Counted from the first letter of the stretch, positions 51,965 to 60,689 are shown. The stretch: 64,000 nt of DNA from Blastomussa wellsi (GCA_947652115.1 OX393564.1:9194412-9258411), one strand, 5' to 3'. Translations and numbers: made by a program. Notes: generated from the letters alone by a model not told the origin.

Positions 51965-52080
51965 CAACCGTAGTGACAGTAAATTTAAGGCGCAGGCGAA
52001 ATAGTCGCACCGAAAATAGTCAAGGAAAAGCCTACAATTTATGTTTCTTTTTTTGGTGGGATGTTCGCATGTACAAGATC
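51965..52080 (+). repeat. Duplicated segment, right copy (upstream of small peptide gene)
   Basis: 'ccgaaaatagtcaaggaaaa', then 'gcctacaatttatgtttctt' and 'cgcatgtacaagatc' match 50157-50270. It ends about 200 bp before the start codon of the peptide gene. Confidence 0.6.
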
Positions 52081-52208
52081 TACACGACCAAAAATCGGTA
52101 TCCGAAAAAGATTTATCCTAGCAGGGCCTCTTGTTAATGATTCGGTTATTTGGTCGTTAGCCAAAGTTAGCAAAAAGTACTTTATTTCATTTTCGCGCCT
52201 GGCACAGC

Positions 52209-52216
52209 ATATAAAT
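52209..52216 (+). promoter_or_regulatory. TATA-like box of the small secreted peptide gene
   Basis: ATATAAAT lies about 65 bases before the ATG at 52278, a plausible distance for a TATA box with a short 5' leader. Confidence 0.45.
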
Positions 52217-52277
52217 TGAGAGAGATATTCAAAAAGAATGCCAGTCGAACCCACTGTTCTGAGTTATCCACAGGAGA

Positions 52278-52817
52278 ATGAAGATCCAAGCTGTTGTAGT
52301 TCTTGCCGCTCTTCTTCTGCTTATAGCTTTGGTTCCCGAGAGTGACTGCTGGCATGCACATATTCCTCCAGGGAAAAGAGAGTTGAAAGGAAAGGTTAGG
52401 AAAGCCTTGATCTTGTTCACACGAAATTTTATTTGGCCCTTTAATCCGGCTAAACTGTAGCCTTGATTGAGATTTTTCTGACTAGCATACATAACTCACT
52501 GTTATAAAACTGTATAAAATGAAAACCATGTTCAAAATTTCAGGGTTTCAGCCTAGCGTGTGAAAAGAGAAACAACCTTTGTACAGAACACAGAGTTTCA
52601 ACTCCGACTCAACATGTCAAACGCACAAAATGTTTCTGGGCTGTTTTGTTTATGTTATTAAACGTTTTGGACTCTCGCAAAATTATTTCACCCAGTCACA
52701 TACTTTACTGTATTTACTCTCTTACAGTCAGTGAAGGGAGCCACAAAAAACATCTGTGAAGTGGCAAGAAGTGTTGGATGCGCGAGAATGGCAGTCTTTG
52801 AAGAAAGCAAGAAATAG
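52278..52817 (+). CDS. Small secreted peptide precursor, 2 exons, function unknown
   Basis: Exon 1 is 52278-52394 (39 codons: MKIQAVVVLAALLLLIALVP is a clear signal peptide, then ESDCWHAHIPPGKRELKGK), with donor GTTAGG. Exon 2 is 52728-52817 (29 codons and TAG), after acceptor CTCTTACAG; phase 0 at the junction. The total is 68 residues. The product after the signal peptide is short and basic, with Cys at residue 24 and two more in the second exon (NICEVARSVGCARM), plus a dibasic KR. A poly(A) signal AATAAA lies at 52913-52918. The layout (TATA, one short intron, short 3' UTR) is that of a real gene. I recognise no family; an antimicrobial or signalling peptide is only a guess from size and charge. 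Confidence 0.62.
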
Positions 52818-52912
52818 CAATGTAACTGATGTAAAAGTCATGATGTTATACTGATAAAGATGATAACAAAGTAACTCTCAAATTAATAGTTTCAAAATCT
52901 ATCGTAAATGAG

Positions 52913-52918
52913 AAATAA
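52913..52918 (+). terminator. Poly(A) signal of the small peptide gene
   Basis: AATAAA 96 bases after the stop codon, in 'gagaaataaaaatgtg'. Confidence 0.5.
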
Positions 52919-53401
52919 AAATGTGAAACATACAATTGTTTTTATGCGTTGTGAAATGGTTAGTTAGCTCATTTTCCAATCAATAATTCGCCATGGACAG
53001 CTATTTGTTTCTTTCTACCTGCAATATACGGTTTGCAGTTGTTAGCGGTGGAATCCTTAGATCGGGTTCCATTCAATTACAGAGCACAAACGTCCAGCAG
53101 CTAAACGAAAAAGGTATAGTCTGAGAAATTAAAAAAGACCTGCTCACCCACACAACTTATAAATTCTTAGTTATCTTTAACCCTTGAATGGCGTGTCGTT
53201 TCGGGATTAGTTAACAGTTTGGCATGACTCGAAATAGACACTGTGAGAGCTACGCGTTTTTTTTTTACAGCACAGCACATCAACCCGCCTGTGGTAGAAC
53301 ACATACGCTTTTATCACAAGAAATTCCATTAACGGATTGGAGCACCTTTCCAACATGCTATCACAGATCATGAAAGATTTTCTCAGGCACAGCATAAAGT
53401 A

Positions 53402-53582
53402 ATAGCCATTTCCGAGTTCCCTTTTCCCTCAGTTGCAAAACGAGACTAAGTGCGAAACTATTCATATGGAAATAAGCTTGGTTTGCATGAGCATGAAGAT
53501 GCACGTAAAACACATTTTCATATAAATGGTTTCGCACTTAGACTCGTTTTGACGCTGGGCAAAAGAGAACTCTGAAATGGCG
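53402..53582. mobile_element. Foldback MITE, 'GCCATTTCCGAG' family, copy 4
   Basis: 'tagccatttccgagttccct' on the left is inverted on the right as 'aagagaactctgaaatggc'; the interior arms carry 'acgagactaagtgcgaaac' / 'gtttcgcacttagactcgt'. Confidence 0.72.
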
Positions 53583-54125
53583 AGAACTACAATGTACATT
53601 TGCCTCCTTGTTCTTGATATCGATTATGACTTGATTATTCTCATCGTACAATTTCGATGGATAATTCTTGTTAAACACTGTTGAAAATGACATGCTCATT
53701 TTATTTTCCGGGTTACTGATCGATATATTTACTGACCTTGGGTGATAATTTTCCTTTACCCAGAGAAAGGCAGTACTTTTAATAGCTAACGCGAAGCCTT
53801 AATATGTTGCACTTAAATATTCAGGTGTTTTATTCTTTTACAAACTTTGATTAGGTGTGTCCATTTTTTGTTGTGTTGTATTTGCCGATCATAAAACACT
53901 ATTTGTGCTTCTGGGCAGGCACATGTTTCTGCCTGGAACTCAAATTAGTGTTTTCAAACAGATTTTTCTCACTGCTCTGCAGTGGTATAACGTTTCGCAT
54001 TGGGAACATTTGAGGATTAAGTCAAGTAAAACGGACAGTGGCATTTTTAACCACCAAGTACTTTTAAGTAGTATATAATATGAGCGGGAGATCTGTATGG
54101 GCGTTTACTACGGTGGCTTGTACGG

Positions 54126-54300
54126 ACAAAACACGTCCACGGGTCACAAAACACATGCACAAATACGGAACACTTCCACAGATCACAAAACACTTCCACA
54201 AATACAAAACACTTCCACAGATCAAAAGAGAGTCAGAAGACTGAGCGATCGGCCTTTGATCTCACCTTTGATCTGGATTTGATCTGGCCTTTGATCTGAC
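54126..54300. repeat. Two adjacent minisatellites
   Basis: 54126-54230 repeats 'acaaaacacttccacagatc' about four times with variation. 54240-54300 repeats 'cctttgatctgac'-like words about five times. Confidence 0.8.
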
Positions 54301-55292
54301 CTTTAAAGCCTGCTTTCTCGAGCTTCTCCCTAAGCAAGAGGTCACCGAGAGGTTGCAACTGGAAACGAAACTTAGAGTTCCCGCTCTCTCCCCGTCCCTG
54401 TGGGGAGGCAATTTGACATTTGGCATGGCTAAAAGAGGCGGGATCAGAGAGCACGTGAAACGATGGCGGCCGATGTTGGTCATTTTGACATAATGAAATG
54501 CGTTGCTCTCTTCTACAAAGTTAGCTCAAATATTTCACGAGAAAGGAAAACTTTAGAATGAATCTGGATCAGTACAAAACGTACAGCAGCTAAAACAACT
54601 ACTTCACTCAGTATTCATTTGTTTATTCAGGTTAAGAAATATAATTACTTTTATTATTTAGACCGACTTTCTTGGCAAGACTAAATTTCTGAAATTTCAA
54701 GAACGTTGAGCTATTTTAATTTAATGACGCTGCCGCTTCATCAAATGAATTACTTGCTTTATACCTGACGCTGTTAAAACGATCTGAGAAGGCTTTAAAC
54801 AAAAAGATTTCTTCAGCTCAAAATTAGTTTTTCAGCCGGCAACGCGTTCACTTTAAGTTCAACAAAAGAAGCCGCGAGTGTGGCATGTGCGAGTTGTCAA
54901 ACACTCACCAGGCAAGTTTAAAATCATTTCGAGTTTGAATTTAAAGAAGGTTCAGTGTGAAGCGTAAAAGCTGAATGAATTTTTGACGACTAAACATGTA
55001 TACCGCAACGTAGAAAGCAATCAAGTAAGTTGAATCTATTTTATGGCTTGTCATTAATTACATAAATCAGTCATCTTGTGTTTATTGTGAGGAAACCTAG
55101 CCTACAAGCCCCGTGGTTTTTTATTAGGTTCCCTCGCCATTTTGCTTTCTACCTTTAATATATTGTGTTTTTGTATTTTCATTGTTATCTTGTGTATCCG
55201 CGTCTCTGTTCTGGTATCTCAACCAGTCCACACTGTCTATAAGCTAGATTGTTTTGACTTAGCGATGCTAGTTTAATGAAATATGAATGTGT

Positions 55293-55518
55293 CGTTCCCC
55301 GGCCTAACTGGCAAAAAGCCTGCGAGCTTACATGGGGACATATAAAGGTGTAACATGAGATGCGTAATGACAGTTGGAGTTCCCCAGCCTAACTGGCAAG
55401 AAGCCTGCAAGCTTACTTGGGGACATACATGTATATTAGTCTAACATGAGATGTGTAATGACAGTTGTAGTTCCCCAGCCTAACTGGCAATAGGCCTGCG
55501 AGCTTCCATGGGGACATA
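55293..55518. repeat. Tandem array, about 2.5 copies of an 86-91 bp unit
   Basis: Each unit begins gttccccrgcctaactggca and continues with 'gcctgcragctt..atggggacat', then 'gtctaacatgagatg.gtaatgacagttg'. It lies just left of the virus-like block. Confidence 0.85.
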
Positions 55519-55520
55519 TA

Positions 55521-55787
55521 TTATACCTCGATTTTTGTTTGTATGGCAAAAAAAAAATAAAGAGTTAAGCCGTCCGGTGATGGATTTCCAAAGCAATCGA
55601 GAGGGCTAGGGAAAGTAATAAAGTTTATACATCCAATATTTATTATTCCTTCTTTCGCTTGATATGTTACAATACGAAATCTTATCTGATTTATTGGCGT
55701 GCCATGAAAGCCGCGTTCACGGGCAGCTTTTATTTCAGAAGTTTGACCATTATTTCTGACGACCGGTATGGCCCGCTTTCCCGCCAT
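55521..55787 (-). CDS. Orphan ORF, hypothetical
   Basis: An 88-codon ORF starting MAGKRAIPVVRNNGQ. It has no signal peptide, no recognisable domain and no homolog that I know. It abuts the left edge of the virus-like block, so it may be a fragment of it or of a host repeat. Coding status is doubtful. Confidence 0.25.
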   Translation of the reverse strand: MAGKRAIPVVRNNGQTSEIKAARERGFHGTPINQIRFRIVTYQAKEGIINIGCINFITFPSPLDCFGNPSPDGLTLYFFFAIQTKIEV

Positions 55788-55799
55788 TTTGAATAATCA

Positions 55800-56291
55800 A
55801 ATCCACCTGATCCATCTTTTTTATTAATTTGAAAAACAATTTCTAAATAAGCATTATACCATTCCATAGGAGAAGCTTCTCCTGAAGAGTCGACAACAAA
55901 TCTTTATCCTGTGTTTTTTTGGAATTCATTATTCGGAGGTAAAATTATTGGATTTTGTAAATTGAAACTTACGTTCTCGTAAGTAAAATTGATCTCCATT
56001 ATTCTTGATTGTTCTTTGAATATATTGATTTATGTCTCTATAAGAATAATTACCAGAAGGAAATATGATATCTTTCCAACTTGTTCCTCCATCTTTTGAA
56101 TAACGAATTTTATTATTCGAATACGCAGGAGATATGTTTTACCATGAATAAGACATATTCAGAGTATTTAGAGCAAGATAATAATTTTTATTTGGATCAA
56201 GATTCCGAGAAGAAGAAAATTGTATTGTGAAATCATGACTCTTAGAATTTTTTACACCATCTGTTGAATTTAGAATGATAGGTATTTCCAT
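55800..56291 (-). pseudogene. Capsid-like protein of the virus-like element, broken
   Basis: From the ATG at 56291 the frame reads MEIPIILNSTDG, then LDPNKNYYLALNTLNMSYSW before an in-frame TAA at 56139-56141. After it come KIRYSKDGGTSWKDI and NYSYRDINQYIQ, then a stop near 55960 and further decay. This pattern (SHDFTI..., SKDGG.SW, YSY.DIN.YI) is what I recall of a conserved structural-type ORF in cnidarian Polinton-like elements. The capsid role is inferred from that association. Confidence 0.55.
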
Positions 56292-56349
56292 TTATCTCAG
56301 ATTAAATGACTCTTCGCGTATTTATCATATTGCTCTTTAGAGATAGCAC

Positions 56350-56859
56350 CTATTTTTTGAAGTTCGTCAAGAATTTGCCAAGCTTCATTTCTAATTTGCA
56401 AATTATTATTTCCAGCTCTTCTATACTAGTTCCTGTTATAAGTCTAAGTCTCTTAATGAGTTCTTGTGGAGAATTATAATAGAAAATATTTCCACCTAAT
56501 AATTTTGATTTTCCAGAAGAACGATGAATTGGTAAATTAGAGAGTAAATTCAAGTCATTGAAAATTTGTAAAGCTTTCGAAGTATATCTCTTTTTTGGAT
56601 TAAATCTTTTAGTTATAGGATCTATTAGACTCTTATCCACAGAATTCTCATAGACTTTTTTTCCGTCTTTATGAGCTTCAATGATCATCTCTTGAAAAAG
56701 ACGAGGAACATTGATCATAAGACCGCCATATTTCTCATTTTGTATTTTATAAGCATTTCTCTTTTTCTGTTTATATTTTCTTATGCCTTGACATGTCATT
56801 AGTTTTTTTGATTCGATAGCTAATTTTATATAATTATTATATTTTTTCAGAGTTGACAT
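56350..56859 (-). CDS. Conserved ORF of Polinton-like elements, unknown function
   Basis: 169 codons, intact. Characteristic stretches are KYGGLMINVPRLFQEM, ITKRFNPKKRYTSKALQIFN and LPIHRSSGKSKLLGG. It is a basic protein with no signal peptide or membrane segment. Similar ORFs accompany capsid-like and ATPase genes in cnidarian virus-like elements; the function is not known to me. It is the best-preserved frame in the block. Confidence 0.6.
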   Translation of the reverse strand: MSTLKKYNNYIKLAIESKKLMTCQGIRKYKQKKRNAYKIQNEKYGGLMINVPRLFQEMIIEAHKDGKKVYENSVDKSLIDPITKRFNPKKRYTSKALQIFNDLNLLSNLPIHRSSGKSKLLGGNIFYYNSPQELIKRLRLITGTSIEELEIIICKLEMKLGKFLTNFKK

Positions 56860-56884
56860 AACATTATCTAAAAATCTATAGATT

Positions 56885-57328
56885 TTAAATCTTTATCATT
56901 TTTTTTCTTTTGTACGTATATATGAACTTCTTTTTCCGTTTAAAGTCAGTATTTGTTTGTTTCTCTCTTTTAAAATGTATTAAATCTTCTTCACTCATCT
57001 TCAATAAATCATTTGGTCTTGGAAATTTAAGATGTTTTTTTAAGATTTTCAAAATCTTTTTCAGTATAATTTTTTTCAAAATCATATATAGGTAATTTTT
57101 TTCTTTGTCAACTTCTTCTAGAGGAAGAGGAACAGAAGAGAAGAGTAATTCATTCATATTATCTAATCTTTCCTCTTCTTTCACAATTTCTCTCATGTCA
57201 TCTTTATTTTCTTTCAATTGATTAATGATAGCAACTTGTTTGTCTCTATTTTTTTGAGAATCACTTTGTAATTGTTTTATCAATTTATTTTGCTGACGAT
57301 CTTGACAAGAGATGACAGGTTTGAGCAA
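56885..57328 (-). CDS. Coiled-coil ORF of the virus-like element
   Basis: 147 codons. It begins MLKPVISCQDRQQNKLIK; residues 10-60 are Gln/Lys/Glu-rich and predicted coiled coil, and the C-terminus is very Lys-rich (low-complexity AT-rich codons). It lies directly upstream of the conserved ORF on the same strand, 25 bp apart. Possibly a truncated structural or scaffold protein; no domain recognised. Confidence 0.45.
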   Translation of the reverse strand: MLKPVISCQDRQQNKLIKQLQSDSQKNRDKQVAIINQLKENKDDMREIVKEEERLDNMNELLFSSVPLPLEEVDKEKNYLYMILKKIILKKILKILKKHLKFPRPNDLLKMSEEDLIHFKREKQTNTDFKRKKKFIYTYKRKKMIKI

Positions 57329-57427
57329 ATCAGAGTAATCGTATTGTCTATCATCTCTTAAATTTCTTTCTTGATAAATTACATCAGCAACTAAAGAAGA
57401 GTAGATTTTCTGCCCGAAGATTTTCGT

Positions 57428-57937
57428 ATGATCATTGTCGGAAAGAGTAATTGTGGTAAGACTAATACTTTCTTAAATATGCTCCTTCGTCTTTTGTATT
57501 ATGACAAAATATATCTTTATACAAATAATCATGAACAAGAAAAATATGTCTGTCTAAAGAAGATAATGAATGATATATCAAAGAAATTTAATTATCCTGT
57601 CTTAGAAATTAAAGGAACTGAAGAAATTATGAACACCTCAGAATATCCAAAAGAGAACAGGAAGAGAGTAATTTTCGATAACCTCATAAATTATTCTAAA
57701 GAACAAGATAAAATTGCTAATCATTTTTCTGATGGAAGACATCAACATATTTCGACGTGTTACTTGAGTCAGAGCTATCATGACTTAGATCCTAAAATTA
57801 GAAATAATTGTTCTCATATGATTCTCTTCCAACCTCATTCTAAGACTCATCTCAATTTAATTTCTCGTGAAAATTTTATTGAACCACATTTCTTTGATAA
57901 ATTAGGCAAATACGATTTCTTGTTTGTAGATAAATAG
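57428..57937 (+). CDS. Packaging-type P-loop ATPase (A32/FtsK-HerA-like), N-terminus degraded
   Basis: The Walker A motif is GKSNCGKT within the first 15 residues. A Walker B-like hydrophobic strand is VIFDNLI (about residue 80), and a following Gln/Ser-rich segment reads CYLSQSYHDLDPKIRNN, typical of the sensor region of viral genome-packaging ATPases. It ends DFLFVDK. The open frame is 169 codons. Similarity (LPEDFR) seems to extend upstream of the first ATG but soon meets a stop, so the N-terminus is truncated or mutated. It is divergent from the capsid-side genes. It could be a generic P-loop protein, but the context favours packaging. Confidence 0.65.
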   Translation: MIIVGKSNCGKTNTFLNMLLRLLYYDKIYLYTNNHEQEKYVCLKKIMNDISKKFNYPVLEIKGTEEIMNTSEYPKENRKRVIFDNLINYSKEQDKIANHFSDGRHQHISTCYLSQSYHDLDPKIRNNCSHMILFQPHSKTHLNLISRENFIEPHFFDKLGKYDFLFVDK

Positions 57938-58013
57938 AAAAAGGAAGTAAAAAAAATTTCAATGAGTCTTTATAGAGTAATGAAAACAATTGTCTATTCC
58001 ATTAATATATAGA

Positions 58014-58167
58014 ATGGTTAAATCATATTGTGTTTAAGCAAAGAAAAGAAACAGAATGCGTAGAACCATCGGGCTATTAGACAGCCAAGAATGGACGATT
58101 GATGTTTTTTTGTACTTGTGCAGAATGCGGAATTACAAAAACTAAATTTGTCAAATCAAAAAACTAA
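58014..58167 (+). pseudogene. Small Cys-rich (zinc-ribbon-like) viral protein, broken
   Basis: MVKSYCV from the ATG at 58014 is followed within a few codons by a stop and frame change. The later part, in another frame, reads TAKNGRLMFFCTCAECGIT and KTKFVKSKN to TAA 58167, with an internal TAG just before it. Small proteins with this two-CxxC layout occur in adintovirus-like and polinton-like elements. Too short to be sure. Confidence 0.45.
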
Positions 58168-58235
58168 ATAAGCCCCCTCAAGAAGGGGGCAATGTCGGCT
58201 CTGTTGGAGAAGAATTATTTAAAGGCGGAGTGAAA

Positions 58236-58464
58236 ATGGCTGCAGTTTTAGGAAGACAAGGACTAAATAAATTAGTTAAGTCGGATTTCGCTAAGAATAA
58301 AATAAAAGGAGTAGCTCACAAATATTTAGATGATGCTCTCGATTTTTTCACTCAGGATTTATCAAGTAAAATTTCAGGTCAAGGTATAGACATTCATAAA
58401 ATAATAGGCAAATTACCAAGACCGAGAGGTGGATGGACTCTTTCTAAATATAAGTACATGGGTC
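58236..58464 (+). pseudogene. PLA2-like N-terminal segment of a virus-like protein, truncated
   Basis: The frame from about 58170 is open; the nearest ATG is 58236 (MAAVLGRQGLNKLV). An amphipathic helical part (LDDALDFFTQDLSSK) is followed by IIGKLPRPRGGWTLSKYKYMGP. The final stretch resembles the entry into parvovirus VP1-type phospholipase A2 domains (YKY.GP). The catalytic His-Asp part is missing because the sequence switches at about 58464 to a BEL/Pao fragment. Assignment is an inference from this short motif. Confidence 0.5.
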
Positions 58465-58871
58465 CTTGTAGCACCCAGCAATTTTGCCATGGAAAAGTCA
58501 TGTCACTACGCTACTCATCCGTCATGCCCGTAAACGGTTGGGTCATGCTGGGCTTGGTCACGTTATTTCAAGCCTACGTAAGTATTGGATCATCAAAGTG
58601 AACACAGCAGTGCGCCATGTAATATCGAAGTGCGTCTTCTTTCGTCGCAACTACAGCAGATCAAGTGAACAGAAGATGGCCGACCTACCCAAGAATCGGA
58701 TCTCGCCAGCACCACCGTTCACCTACACAGGTGTTGACTACTTTGGACCCTTCATCATAAAGGAAGAACGTAAGGAAGTAAAACGATACGGCGCTCTTTT
58801 CACGTGTTTAGTCAGTCGTGCAGTCCATAGTGAGGTGGCAAGTTCCCAAGAATCAAGTTCGTTCATTCATA

Positions 58872-59117
58872 TAATTTGGTTTTATCAACTGGGTTGATAA
58901 TGTCAATTGGCCACCGTAAAGAGATTCAATTGCTGACGTTTCGAGCGTTAGCCCTTCGTCGGAGCGAATGGCTAACGAAGGGCTAACGCTCGAAACGTCA
59001 GCAATTGAATCTCTTTACGGTGGCCAATTGACATTATCAACCCAGTTGATAAAACCAAATTATATTGTTATACTTCCCACCGACGCAGCACCAAAGTTTC
59101 GTTAGAAACTTACCCCC
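58872..59117. mobile_element. Foldback insertion with hammerhead-like arms, 13-bp target duplication
   Basis: Two arms of about 89 bp (58871-58959 and 58975-59063) are near-perfect inverses, beginning ataatttggttttatcaact, with a tail 'attgttatacttcccaccga...aaacttaccccc'. tcgttcattcata occurs on both sides (58859-58871, 59118-59130). Each arm carries the 'cgaagggctaacgctcgaaa' block. The same arm and tail occur as single copies at 16.73 and 60.70 kb. It resembles the inverted terminal repeats left by Penelope-like insertions. Confidence 0.7.
58922..58969 (-). ncRNA. Hammerhead-ribozyme-like motif, copy 2 (minus arm)
   Basis: On the minus strand: ATTCGCT (stem I), CCGACGA, A, GGGC-TAAC-GCTC (stem II), GAAAC, GTC, AGC...GAATC (stem I). 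All boxes are in hammerhead order with a nearly absent stem III. The core has C where CUGANGA has U, so activity is doubtful. The plus-strand arm (58973-59010) has a further core change. Confidence 0.45.
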
Positions 59118-59759
59118 TCGTTCATTCATAGCTCGCCGTGGTCCTGTCAGAGAAATGAGGAGCGACAATGGTGCGCGGAACGAGTTTCTCCAAGCCATAG
59201 AAGAGATGGATCATGAAGAGATTCGAGTCAAACTACAGAAAGAGAACATCGACTGGATCTTCAATCCACCCGCCGCCAGCCACATGGGCTGCGTGTGGGA
59301 GCGACAGATCAGGACCACAAGGAAAGTTCTTGCTGGAGTAATGGAAGAATATGGTCACTGCTTGGATGAGGAATCGTTCCGAACCCTCATGTGTGAAGTG
59401 GAGGCAATTATTAACTCAAGACCCTTGACGACAGTCTCTGGTGAGTCTGACGATCTTGAGCCAATTACTCCTAACCACATCTTGACGACCAAGTCGACAG
59501 TGATATTGCCCCCACCAGGAAAGTTTCAGAAGAATGATGTGTATATGCGTCGCCGGTGGCGAAGAGGGCAGCATTTGGCAAATCTATTTTGGTCCCGATG
59601 GAAGAAGGAATATCTGGCAGTAAGAAAGAAGCAAGTGGCAACATCCTCAACGAAACCTGGTTGAAGGGGATATTGTTCTAATTCGAGAAGAGAATGTCCC
59701 ACGCACAGTACCGCCTGAAATCATATGCACATCAGACGCGGTTTTCACGAGGTGGACGT

Positions 59760-60404
59760 GCGGGAGAAGAGAACGAAACACGAGACGAAAGCGAGACGAA
59801 AACGATGGAAACACGCGTTCTTCAAAGGACGCGTTTTCGTTCCCTTAATTGTCTTTGTTACCTCTATTGTTGAGTTTTACATTCAAGATAATTGCTATAT
59901 ATTTACCCAAGAGATTCGATCTGAAACCTTTACAAACAAATAGATTGAGTGAAAGGAAATTGTTCAAAAAAGTGGGAAGAATTTCACGCTACGGCCAGAG
60001 GAGAGCGTGCATTGCCGCTGTATTGATTTTTTCTTTGAGATGGGATGTTCTGGCTTTATCGACCTTCAAGAATTCTTGAGTGAAGGAGCATTCACAGCAT
60101 CACGCTTCGCTAAAGTTTGTTCAAGATTTGCGTATTCGATGTTCACAAAAATTTCAAATTTTCATGGCAAATAAAAATTCTTTCAACGGCTTCTTTTATT
60201 AAAGGAGTTATTTTACTGCGTTTATGTAATAATGTTTCGAAAACATAAATACCAATGTGGGGTTTGGTTCCAATTTTTCTTGTGCTCCACAAAGCCGAAA
60301 ATTTGCATAATTCTGTTTACAATTCCATCCGTCGGCATGTCTGCACCATCTTTTGTATGAGGCAGATGTTAAAATCAAACGCCAGCAAGTGAACCCCTTC
60401 GCTT
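59760..60404. other. Non-coding, up to the assembly gap
   Basis: No gene recognised. An imperfect hairpin lies around 'aacacgcgttcttcaaagga' and 'cgcgttttcgttcc' (59812-59841). Confidence 0.5.
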
Positions 60405-60604
60405 NNNNNNNNNNNNNNNNNNNNNNNNNNNNNNNNNNNNNNNNNNNNNNNNNNNNNNNNNNNNNNNNNNNNNNNNNNNNNNNNNNNNNNNNNNNNNNNN
60501 NNNNNNNNNNNNNNNNNNNNNNNNNNNNNNNNNNNNNNNNNNNNNNNNNNNNNNNNNNNNNNNNNNNNNNNNNNNNNNNNNNNNNNNNNNNNNNNNNNNN
60601 NNNN
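60405..60604. other. Assembly gap, 200 N
   Basis: Exactly 200 consecutive N, a nominal scaffold-gap size, so the true distance is unknown. Translations across it are artefacts. Confidence 0.99.
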
Positions 60605-60689
60605 CAACTAATTTATTCCGTTGTTTTCACGTTACCAGGCACCAGCCGATTGCGAAGCTCCATCTTTCTGTATATAAAAAACGCACGAC

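Larger units (their letters stand above)
49299..52200. other. Intergenic, repeats only
   Basis: Contains a GC-rich 'ggaccgagcgcagcgagg' repeat (about 49420), a duplicated segment (50157-50270, related to 51965-52080) and a hAT-like MITE (51109-51323). No gene recognised; the ORF at 51709-51948 has no homology. Confidence 0.6.
52930..55520. other. Intergenic, repeats only
   Basis: Holds a foldback MITE (53402-53582), short minisatellites (54126-54300) and an about 88-bp tandem array (55293-55518). A donor-like 'caatcaagtaagttgaat' near 55025 has no evident partner. No gene recognised. Confidence 0.6.
55800..58464. mobile_element. Endogenous Polinton-like/adintovirus-like fragment
   Basis: A distinctly AT-rich block with six adjacent gene remnants of viral type: on minus a capsid-like pseudogene, a conserved ORF and a coiled-coil ORF; on plus a packaging ATPase, a small Cys-rich protein and a PLA2-like N-terminus. 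The minus and plus groups diverge from about 57329-57427. The set fits Polinton-like/adintovirus-like dsDNA elements known from cnidarians. No protein-primed DNA polymerase or Polinton integrase is present, and the right end is cut off by a BEL/Pao fragment at about 58464, so this is a partial, decayed copy. Family assignment is from remembered resemblance, without a search. Confidence 0.65.
58465..59760 (+). pseudogene. BEL/Pao integrase and DUF5641 fragment
   Basis: Zinc-part remnants (RHARKRLGHAGLGHVI; the Cys pair reads KCVFF, so one Cys is lost) precede the integrase core: GVDYFGPF with the first Asp, ALFTCLVSRAVHSEVASS, then, beyond a foldback insertion (58872-59117), RRGPVREMRSDNG with the second Asp and NSRPLTTVSGESDD. 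The DUF5641-like tail LFWSRWKKEYL shifts frame at about 59640 and fades out by 59760. It belongs to a BEL lineage different from the element at 43-49 kb. No LTRs seen. Confidence 0.8.

Noticed and set aside
58484..59664. Polinton-type integrase belonging to the neighbouring virus-like block
   Set aside because: The core and the DUF5641-like tail (LFWSRWKKEYL) are those of BEL/Pao retrotransposons, not of Polinton integrases.
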